Below, in pieces: positions 14,401-26,400 of a stretch of DNA of 64,000 nt; position 1 is the first letter of the stretch, and every line of letters begins with the position of its first letter. The position numbers and the translations under genes were made by a program. The DNA is taken from the NCBI GenBank assembly GCA_029339505.1, contig JAQISU010000041.1:7511001-7575000 (forward strand), written 5' to 3'. This DNA is from Unio delphinus. Lineage: Eukaryota > Mollusca > Bivalvia > Unionida > Unionidae. The notes beneath the pieces are model-generated. The model was not told the origin of the DNA. It saw only the letters and a program-made list of their open reading frames with translations, and searched no databases.

Positions 14401-17400
14401 CCTTTAAAAGCTCAAAAGGCTTCTATGCAAGAATGTTCCCTGTAAAGTATTGTACAAATTGGTTAATTGGTTGCTCATGAGAAAAAATTGAATCATGCAT
14501 AAAAAATGCAGGGCACATCATTAGTTTACTTGGCCTTAGATATTAAAAAGTCTGTAAACATACTTCTGTAAGAGTTGTAATGCTTGTAGTGTCAATGTGA
14601 CCTTCTTGAAGCAGTTATCCATGAAGTTTTGAATTCCTGCCTGAAAAAAAATTACACATGTAGGTCTTAAAATATGTGACAGTAAGAAAAAAGTGAACCA
14701 TTTCATCATCTTGAAATGAACTGGAATGGTCTTTCCTCACACTACACCACTTTACACGTTTCACAAGCAAAAAATTAGCAGACTGAGACTGAAAGAAGAA
14801 GAAAAAAATGCAGAACAATTTATTATGTGAACTGTAATGATTCTGAAAAAGATAACATCGAGGAAATTATTGTGGGTCAGTGGTTCTTACTGGTGGTTTT
14901 CCTGGGTTCTTCCTCCACTATTAATATTGGCTTTCACGTATAGCCTATCATGTGCTGAAAAATGGCGTTAAACCCTACAACAACAACAACAACATTGGGG
15001 AAACGTGAAGAGTTAGAAACTAGGATTAAGGAACACATCAGTATATAGAGACATCAGTATAGAGTCATCAGTCATACATGAACATCATAGATATATGGGA
15101 CATTTCATTGTTCCCCAATCAAAACTATATGATTACATCAAAGGATAATATATGGAAATGAAAGATACGGGAGGTGATCAAAATAGGACAAAAGAGGCCA
15201 ACATCTACACCAGTCTCACTGTATCACGTGACCATTATAAGTCATGTATCAACATTAATTGCTGATGAAGGCTATTATGATATTGCCAAAAATTTCAAAC
15301 TCTTATGATATTTTTGCTCTGAGCAAGGGAAACTACTAAAGATGATGAACTATCCATAGCAAGGAAGACAACCATATATCCAGTCAATGCATACACTATA
15401 TCATGACTTATGATTTCACAGTCTATGCAGAACTTCAATACCATATCTCAAAAACTACCTTGAGACCTAGAGAAAAAAATAGACTGCTTTACCAGATATA
15501 TAAGAATGCTGCGAGAGGAAGAGGAATCGGATGAACATTTATATTGGAAATATGGACCAAAATGCCAGTGTATTTTGACTTGGTTCCAGGGAAGATAATT
15601 GATAGTCAGAACAAGAAAGGTGCATATTATAGGTATTAGCAGTGACAAGCACCATTTAACATGTGTATTGACATGCAGGGCATCTGGTGACTTGTTGTCA
15701 GCCATGATAATCTTTCAGGGGGAAAAAAAACTAAAAAATCTAAGAATAACAAAGAGAGTTGTACTGAAAGTTCAACAAAAAGCATGGATGGATGAACACC
15801 TAATGCTGGATTATATTGATCAAGTTTGGAAAGTACACAAAAAGCATTACCTACTCTCCTAGTGTTGGATTCATTCTGTGGCCATTGGACTAATAGAATA
15901 AAAAAACTCCACAAAAAATATCCAGAACAACAATGGCAGTAATCCCCAATTGATGCACAAATAAATTACAGTCACTGGATGTATATCTAAATAAACCTTT
16001 CAAGGGACTGCTCTATAATTTTTTTTTAAAGTACATGAAGGACCAGACTTCCAAAAATATTGCAATCAGGGAAGCTGGTACGGAGGCAAACAAAAATGTT
16101 ACAGCCCTTTCAAAGCAGCAGATGACTGAGTGGATGTTTGAAGCCAGTAAAGAATTAAAGAAGAAAAAGGACATGATAATCAATAGTTTCAAAGTTACTG
16201 GCCTTTCAAATGAAATAAATGGTAGAGAGGACCACTACCTAAGAAGTGACAATGCAGCTCCATTGGAAAGTCTTTCTACTGACAAAGAATGTAGAATGTG
16301 AATGGTTTGAGGGTTTTGAGATAGACCTGTAAAACTGCTGAAAATTATGAATGTTTCATTGCATCATGTTTTTAAATTTGTCTAACGATGGATCACAAAT
16401 AATAAACTTGAAAATAACAGGTTGTGTTTATAATACAAATATCTGTTTTAATACACGTTTCTTTTTCTCTCTCACTCTCTCTCATAACAACAATAAAATT
16501 CTGGAGTTGAGAGCAGAACGAGACAGAAATTGTACATTACTTTAGTATGTTTGGTAGTCAAGTGTTGTATGTTCCGCAGACTATGTCCGGGTATGATCCC
16601 TTTATTTTTCGTACATGGTCATTACCACAAACTGATAATTATTTATTTTACATATAATTTTTCATACACTGAAATTAATAATTATTTTTTTTGTGTACAA
16701 ATAATAACATGAAATTACAGTATATGCAGAACAGTCTGAATTGTGTCATCTCATCCTTCTTGTTGCTGTGGGTTAGCCACTGAACTTCCTGCATCCAACA
16801 ATCTTGGAATTTTCATTATCTTTTGATTTTATTGTACACTCGTATTTCAAGTTTCTTTTCCTGGGGAAGAGGGGGCATGAAATAGACACTATAAAAAAAA
16901 TCTCCACATTTTTCAACACATGAAACGAAATAACAAAAAGTAAATCACCTAAATGCTTGAGGCTCTTTTATGATTTACAAAGCAAATGCCCAAATGACAA
17001 TTTACGGTAGGTATGCAGCTATGCTTTGCCACCGCCATGTTGGCTTCTAGTGATGATGGACTGGTTTTCAAACTTCCATATAACAATGGATGACAATATC
17101 GAGCTATGTGTGAATCAACCAGTCTAGCAGTCAAATTGAATCCACTGAGTTTTTCTATTGGCTCAACAAATATATTATGGCAAACACCTAAATGATCCAT
17201 AATGCAACCTCCAAATAATTTAATCAAAACTAAAATAAATTTAAATTATGATCAGTTCTTGTACAATTACATAGAGAACAAATTTTGTGTTTGATTCTGT
17301 ATCGAATTGATAGCCAATGTGGGGTACAGAGCAGTGGTGAGGTGTGCTCTGATCGAGGTACTCTAAAGATGATCCGTGCAGCTGTGTATTGAACTTTTTG

Positions 17401-20400
17401 AAGTTTCTGGAGTAAATATTGCGACAAACCAGACAGAATTGAGTTACAATAGTCCAGTCTTGAAAGTACTAATGAACAACCAAGTGTTTTTGTGGCATCA
17501 ACTGACAGATATTTATGAATGGAACTGATGCGTCTCAATTCAAGATATGCAGCCTTGCAGATGTTCATGACATATTGGTGCAATGTGACAGTACTGTCTA
17601 GAGTAACGTCTAGGTTCCGTACGGACTGTGAGAATTTAATGTTGCTGATATTTATTGTCTGAGGTAAAGGATGTGAATGAGAAAGTCTTTGTGTTGTGAT
17701 CAGAATAGCCTCAGTTTTATCATCATTCATCTGCAGCTTGTTACATGTCATCCATGATTTCACATCAGAAATAAACTTCTCTACTCCATGGATGGTAGCA
17801 TCAACTTCAGTTGGGTGGTTAGACTTGTATATTTGGGTGTCATCAGCATACAATTGGTACGACACTGGGTGATGATCTATGACACTTGAGAGCAGCTGAG
17901 TATACAGAATGAAGAGAACAGGTCCAAGAACAGATCCCTGTGGAACACCACAACATACGTCAACTGGGCTGGAGTGTATTCCATTTGCAGATATAATTTG
18001 TGTCCTGTTGACTAAGTAGGACTTGAACCACTGTAAGGCTATATTTTGAATGCCAAATATATGCTGGAGACAGTGAAGTAATATATCATGGTCTATTGTG
18101 TCAAATGCTGCAGATAAATCCAGGAGAGTGAGGACTGTAATGTTTCCACTATCCAAAGCAGAGAGAATGTCACTAAATACTTTCAGAAGAGTAGTTTCCG
18201 TACTGTGGCAAGGGCGATATGCAGACTGTACATTGCTAAAAAGACTGTTTGAATTCAAATGAGATACAAGTTGAGTTAAAACAACCTTTTTCTAAGATTT
18301 TTTATATTAATGGGAGATTAGAAACTGGGCGGTAGTTCTTTAACCCTTTAACTACTAGAGCTGTTGTGTAGTTTCACTACTGCTCTGTGCTATCATATCA
18401 GTTACTCAGACTACTGAGGCTGACTGCTAGGCTGAATACTAGAGCATCATCAAGGCTGACTACAGAAATTGACAATAAAAACATGGTTACATTTATATTC
18501 ATTATTTCAATAGTTTTTACTAGATTTAAATGAAATAAAAAACAGCTTATCTTGTATAGTGTCTGTTATTCATATATTTCTACTTTATATATACTCCTAT
18601 ATCCCATCATATAAGAAATCCCAGTCATATAAACTGTTTTGAATCCCATAAAATAAATCCAATATTTTCATATGTACATAAAAAAACATGAATGAAATCC
18701 ACACTAATTACAATATTGCAATTGTACCTCTGAAAACAGTAATTATCCACACATAAATGACGATGTTACCATGTATATTACAATATATGTATAGCAAAAT
18801 TAACATGTTCTATGTCTTACATGTAGGACTAATGCCCACATATGTGATGCTGATTTCATACCATTTCATGTCTTGCTTTTGGTCCCCTATTTTCTTAACA
18901 ACATTGTTTGTTTCTTTCACAAGATTTTCTACCAGATATTCAGGAATAAATCTGAGTAAAAAATCTTTCATTCACTGGTCCAAGCTTGATTGTTGTCTGT
19001 TGAACCAACGTAAGAATCAAAAACATTGATTTCGAATACGGCGAGGTCGTCGTTCCATTGTGCAATTGAAACTACGTCTGCCTTGTCATCCGATTAAAAA
19101 TCGTTTGTATCTGATGTTGAAATGGGACTAACATCAATATCTGATCCATTTTCTAATTATGATCCATTAAACTTTTCGATATCACTTGCACTGGACCCGT
19201 TAAAGTTGCTCATATCTGAATCGGAATCCATCTTTGTTCATCTCGAAAACACGTGTTTTGTAAACCGCGGAAAATTCATTTTAGTGTGTCTAAATTTAAC
19301 CTCTCAGCTTTCCAACTTGTATCAAAATGTCGAGTAAACAATTCTCTCATTGGTTATGATAATCAAAAATATGTAAACTTCCGTACATTCAACCAATCAA
19401 CGTTTAGTTAACACGTAGGTATTCTGCGCACATGAGCGTCACTGGGGTTTCGAGTACTGCTGAACTTTACGCACATGAACGACACTGGGGTTGTAAGCTA
19501 GGTTTATCGACACTGCAGATATACGTCACTGGGGTTTGAGAGCTATTTACAGAAGACGCTTAGATGCGGTAGTCGTAGCGAAAGGGTTACAAGCAGTGGC
19601 TTTACAATGGCAGTTTTGAAAAATGATGGGAATTCCCCTGATGAGAGAGAGATATTAATAACATCAGTTAGTAAAGGCAATATTGGGTCTAAGCACTCAA
19701 GCAGCAGTGATGTCGGAATTGGATCAAGTTCACAAGACTTTGGTGCACTTTTCATCATTATTGTCCATACTAAATCAATAGAAACAGGTTCAAATGCTCC
19801 TAACGGTTGTCGCTGAAATTCTGCATCATAACTGTATGGTGACAAATCAGTTGAAATTGTGCTGTCAAGCAAATCTCTAATGGTTTGTACTTTGTCATTG
19901 AAGAAATTTGCAAATTGGTCTGGTAGGTCTAGAGGAGAGAAGGTTGTTGGAAGTGGTGTACATTTGATCCTTAACATTAGTTTGTTAGTTATCTCGAAGA
20001 GCTCTTTGCAGCTGGAACTCTCTGTGATCTTAGTACTGTAGTGGGATGATTTGGCTAAATGGACTATGTTTGTGACCTTCTTCTTAGCGGCTTCGTAGAT
20101 TTGTTTATGAATAGTGAGTCTGGTGGAAAGCCAAAGCCTCTCTGCTTTTCAGCGATGTCTTTTAGCAGTGCAAAGCTGGTCCCTAACACTGCTATACCAT
20201 GGAGAACACTCTTTTATTGATACTCTGCATTTGGTGGCTGGGGCATGTTTTTCAAGCAATGAACGCAGGCAGTTATCAAGTTGTTCTGCTGTTGGATGTA
20301 AGAAAGTTGTTAGGTTTTCTTGGATGTCATGCATGAATTTGGTTCTATTTATCATACAGAGGTTTCTCTTAGTAGCAAATAGAGGCAGAGGGTTAGGGAC

Positions 20401-23400
20401 TGATATGTCGAGATAGCATACAATGCAGAGGTGATCCGATGCAAGTTCGTGGGATACAAGGGTGGATTGCAGAATATTATCATCAGGTCTATAAAGAAAC
20501 CAGTCTAAAATGTGACCAAGTTTATGGGTATGGTATAATGATTGTATGTCTTGGGAATGTAAAAAAAAAAATAAAAATGTATGTTTCAGAGTTTATGTGC
20601 ATATATAAATTATAGCATTTTAGGTATCCCAACACTTAGAGGTAAAAAAAAAACATCTACACAATTGGCAAGATTGCAATGGGACACAACAGTGACCAGC
20701 TCTTGTTCGTTTACTACATCAAGAAAGAGTTACAAGCTACTATGATTGTATTTTTTATATATTTTGCATTGAAAAAATTTCAGATTTTTCCGAAATGAAA
20801 TAAATAAACAAAAACTTCAATAATTCACAGAGCGCTTATAATTTACTGGGTGACTGGTACTATAATATGGTGTACAGACCAGTACTTACACTGCAAATTG
20901 TTTATCCTTGTTTATTCCCAAACTAGTATATGCAATTGTTTTTTAATTATTCATCATTTTTACCAATTGCTATTTTATTTATTTTCACTCGTGTGCTTAA
21001 GAGTTATCATTTCTCAGAGATATAAATGATCCAACAAAAAAAGTAGGAAAAAAATGTTGATGGTGCCAAAAGACTTAAAGTACATGAACAAATTGCTTTA
21101 ATTTGGTGTCCCAACATTTATAGGTCATAAAAAATTATTTTTGAAAATAATTTATGCTGTCACAAGGCTTATAGTGTTGGAAGACTTGCAGTCAATATGG
21201 CAAACAATTTGGAGTCCTGCTAAAGATATTCAAGAATGATGCGTAGACTGAAGTTCAACAAATGATTTTAAAAATTATAAATAATGAAACAAACTGTGGA
21301 ATAGCAAAAAATACATCTACACCAGTCATCTATATATTAAATTTCATAGATACCTTAAGTGATTTTCAAGTTTTTCTTCAGAAATGAAAGTTTGTATAAT
21401 TGATGGATAGATAAACAGATAAACACACTGCAAATAATGAAGCAATATAAATGTTAATAGTTAACCCTTAAAGGGCTGCATCGTTTTGCAGTACAAGGTC
21501 CCTCAGTGCTGAATTGTTTCAGGGGAGAAAAGAAGTAAACTGCAGTCTTTAAATTGCATGTATTTCATTAAATATACACTATTGATAGACAAACCCTATA
21601 TGAAAAATGATGGTGCGTGTTCCTACTTTAAGATTAGCATCAAGACACGTGTAGGTTTAACATATTTGCAGGTACAGGTGTAAATACAGGTAAAATGTTA
21701 CAATTGTATTTCATCAGTATTTTTGTTTGTTTTTGGAAAAGTTCAAATATATCTAAGAAATGTTATATTATTTAGTAGTCCAACCATGCACATGTTATGT
21801 CTGTCACAATGTTATATATAAATTGTGAAAATCACAGGTAAAGGAAGGGTGACAGTTTTGCAAAAATCCACTCCATGAATATCAGAGGCAAGTTTAAACC
21901 CTCCAGTCAGCAATTAATGTTCATGAAAAACTATTACCTGTTATTTATTATAATATCATCAAACCGAGGTCCATATCTGGTGATTAAACCTCAGCAAAGC
22001 CTTTATTTTTGTTCAATCATTGGGCTGATTTTGTGTGAATGGGCTGATTTTGTGTGAAGAGTCACCTTAATTGTTCTCATTGTCTGACAGGTGTAAATTG
22101 CTTGGAATAGCTTGAAATTTATCCAATACTTATTTTTTTGCTGAAGTATACGGTTGATATCACATCATCAATAGCCAATTAGGAATCGAGAACAGACATA
22201 TGTACCAAACCCATTGTTTTAATCGATGCAAAAATGTTTTAGATGCTCAGGTGTGACAGGCCGCCATTTCTTCATGCGACTTTTTTCCTTCAAGTCTGCC
22301 CCATGAACTCTCTGATCTGCATTACGATTTGTTTGATCTACTATCAGATGCAATAACTCGTCATCTAAGAAAAAGTCTTCAATAGTCCGTAGGTTTATTA
22401 TTCACCATCTCGACATTTAATTTTGAATTACCAGTGAATGTGGGTTGACAGGCGCGCCATCTTTTCACGTCAAGCGACCATGTACATTCGACTCCAGTTC
22501 CATGTAAATTACTCGCTCAAAATCATTCATGTGTATTTCCATCAATACCTTACTTGCTCCAATAATGTCATTTTTCTCAAATTATTCAAAATCACTATTA
22601 GCATCACTATCAGAAGCGAATATTTGTTGCAAGAAATTGCCTTCGTATTCAGCGTCGGCCATTTTAGCTTTGCACATGTACCATGTGTTTAAAAGTGAGC
22701 ATTTGTAAAATTACATCGTTAATAATATAGTAAAGTACCGTAGAATGCTTGTTCCGGGCCTTTTTAAACCAATCAAATATAGTTTTACAGGCATTTATGG
22801 AAAGATGAAGTTATAGAATGCGATCATTGTTTGCTCACTTCGAAAGCGACTATAGTCGCGACACGCACTAAGGGACCAAAAACAATAGCGCGACTATAGT
22901 CGCGACATGCACTTTAAGGGTTAATGGCACATACAGACCACTAGTCTATTATATGTGCCAAGTTTCACAAAGATCTCTTCAACAGTTTGAGAGTTGTGCC
23001 TCAGAAACAAAAATATTTACCAACAGACAGTTAGTCATATTGACAGCAATAAACCCTTGTATTACAAACTTATATGGGGTGGGGGAGCACTACAGGACTT
23101 GTTGCATTCATAACATAATGTGTCAGATAGAAATGACAGAATGGTGGATGTAGAGATTGATGGAAACACACATGGAGTCCTATATTCCCCACTTCTAAAA
23201 AGATGGATATTTAAAAAATCTTATTGCACTGTGGATGAAATGAACAGCTAGAATATCACAACACCAACTGGTCCCCAACCAACAATCACATTCTTTGAAG
23301 GATTCTTAAAACACTCAAATCTGAGAATCTTACAATACTATCACCAGGATAATTCTGTAACAAACCTCCAGATCTGTGAGCTGCCTCCTGAAGTCCTCAA

Positions 23401-26400
23401 AATCTATTTCAAAATCCAGTTTACGCTGATCAAGAACATTATATGGTTTCTTCTTGATGCTGGCAAAGATTTGCTGGAACCTAGCAGAGAAGTTCTCCAG
23501 ACCCTCAATCTTGGACTCTGCAACAACTGAGAACTCTTCTATGTAATTCAGAAGTGTAATGATCTGTTGAAGAAAAAAGAAAAAAACCTGATACCAAGAT
23601 GATCGCCTTTGGAGCTGTATTACTTATGAAAGATTTAGAACATAAAATAATTCAGTTGAAGATAAATAGTATATCAGGTATGGGGCAAGGATAGAGCACC
23701 CTGGGCAAAACATGCACTTGGAACAACACACAATCTTCAATCTTCAGAAAAAGCTTGCAAGAAACTAATGTCAAGATATTATAAAATAAAAAGATTATCA
23801 TGTGAAGAAATAACAATAGTTTTGTTTCATTTTAGCTCCCATCTGATTTTTGCATTGTTTTTTTATTCTAACTTGATGTTCATCAGAAAATGGCTTCTGA
23901 TGCAAGTACACTGCACACACTTTGCTTTTTTAATCTAACTTGATGTTCATCAGAAAATGGCTTCTGATGCAAGTACACTGCACACACTTGCTCTGGCCCT
24001 GTAGCATATTATGGGTTATCTCAGCACCATAGATATTTTATGGATTTAGAATTCTGTGATCACAAAAAATATCCAATAAAAGTTTATCATGAACTAAAAT
24101 AAATGAGGTTACATGAAACTCTCAAGCTCAGAGAGAACATGTTACATGTACATAGATGTATGTATGAATGCATGCATTGGGTTTGAGAGCAATGCAATAC
24201 TATATACCGGTAGTGTCAAATAAGGACATATGACTGCACAAATAGTGGTTATATTGATTGTTTCCACCTTGAGTTGATTTCACAGAAATGCAACAAAATG
24301 TCTAATATTAACATTAACATAACTCCGACTGTCAAGAAAAGGTACAACTTCTAGATCAGCTGCCATAATTAAGTGCTAACTCGATATTCAAAACTGAGCA
24401 ATGTGATACTTTCATTCATTTAATTCTTACTAAAATCATTTTGCAAACTACATTTGGCACAGTTGAACAATGGCAGAAATGCAGTTTTGGGTATTTGGTG
24501 GGCTATGACTATGACGTTTCATGCAGTCTGAAAGCATATGATGCAGCCCCATTGTTGAAACAGACAAAACATTATCAACCACTTCTGCAGAAGGTATCAA
24601 TAATGAAGATAAACAAATGCAAGTGTTATCTTTAACACAAAAGACACAAACATTTGTTGAAACTTACTACACAATGTTTATTAAAAAAGAAAGGCTCTCC
24701 TATCAAAGTGCTATCCCTAAAAATTTGAGATCCACTTCACACCTTTATGTAAAATGCAAGAAGGGAAATTCTATTTCTGAATGAAGCCTCAAAGATGTTA
24801 CTGAAAAGCTAGAGTTATGGTGAGCAATTTACTGGAAAAAACATTACCTCCACATCCCACACTAGCCTATCAAAATGTGCCTGTAGTCAATAAAATTACA
24901 TGACTCTTCTGAATCAATGAAACTAGCATAATGTCTGGTCAATATTCATCCCTCAGACCTGCCAACACTAACATAATCATCATAGTCGATATTTTTTCAC
25001 AAGTCTAAACATTTTTCTGCAAGTTTAAATGAAATATTGCACTGCTATCATCAAATATGCTTTCAAAAAGTTTAAATGCGTGAGCTGATGCCATGACGGC
25101 AACTTTATGTTCAAGTAAAACGTTGTAGTATACACTACTTGTTTCAAAAACTGCAATTCCAAACCCATGGTGTTCAATGCTTTCTTGCTAGATCTCTAAA
25201 ACTGACATAATTCTTAAATGGTTTCTTTCTCTCTGTTAAAGATTGTGTGGTAGCAGTAACCATTTCTCATGCCATGAGTAATGTTCAAAGTGATGACCAA
25301 TAAACATATCCAAACTGTTGACATTCTTTCCTCTTTGCCAATAATCTGAACCATCATCATCAGTCTCTTGACCTAGTGTGATGATTAAGGCATTGTGCTG
25401 CTGAACATCTCACCAGTTTTCTCCAATTGTCTCGATCATGTGCCAATGCCTGTATCTCCACAAAACTTTTTCTGGTCCATTCTGTGATGTTGTCAGTCCA
25501 CTTTTTTCTCTGTCTACCTCTCCTTCTGCCACCCTGGATGCTGCCCTGCAGTGCTGTTGTGGATAGACTGTTGGCTCCAGTGACATGGCCATACCATTTC
25601 ATCTTCCTCTTTTTGACAGTCATGAGGTCTTCATAATGGCCCACTTTGTGCCTGATGGTGTTACACATTTCTTCATTTGTGATGTGGTCTATGTAAGAGA
25701 TGCCAAGGATGGTTCAATAGCAGCATCTCATTTCAAGTGCCTGGATTCTTTGTTGTAATTCTGCTGTCAGGGTTCAGGCCTCACATGAATACAAAAAATT
25801 TGAGATGACTGGTGCTCTCAATAGTCTGATTTTAGTTTTCAGATCAATATTCTTATCTCCCGATGGGTCTTAGCTTTGACATACCGTATTTACCGTATAT
25901 ATTGGGACACCGTATTTGTTGGGACACCATAATTTTATTTTAAAAGTAATTTTTTTGTGCACTGTATATTCTGGGACACATAGCTTTTTTTGAGTCGTAA
26001 GTTGTGGGACACCTTTTAAATCATTCGAAAAGTACGTCAGAAAATGTACTCAAACGTATTTTTTATTAAGTAAAATTTTAAAAAAGAAAACTCCGAGTGT
26101 TGTTTTAACTTTTCGTAAAAATATATTCAGAGAGAGAGAGAGAGAGAGAGAGAAAGAAAGAAAGAGACAGAGAGAGATATACCAGTAGATAGTGACTGTA
26201 CTTTGTTTTCTAATAATTTATGTCGACAAACTGCCAGTTCCAACCCATACTTTGTTCAACAATTAGTTGATCTTGCCGCCAGGCTTTTTATGTCGCGGTC
26301 GGATCAAAAAAACATAGCAGCACATTTTCTCACCACTCTTCAGCTAGTTAAGTCTTTGATCTTGCCGCCTCGCTTGTGAGTCATGTTCTTCAGACGTACT

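Larger units (their letters stand above)
14641..23365 (-). other. Dynein intron between visible exons 8 and 9
   Basis: An 8.7-kb intron. It holds a partial SINE (14873-14994), a Tigger-like DDE pseudogene (15440-16300), a LINE (17280-20560) broken by a piggyBac derivative (18344-19586), and a second piggyBac derivative (21465-22920). The stretch 16310-17270 contains a 92-codon minus-strand frame (16949-17227) that I could not assign. The stretch 20561-21460 is AT-rich without a clear signal. Confidence 0.85.
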
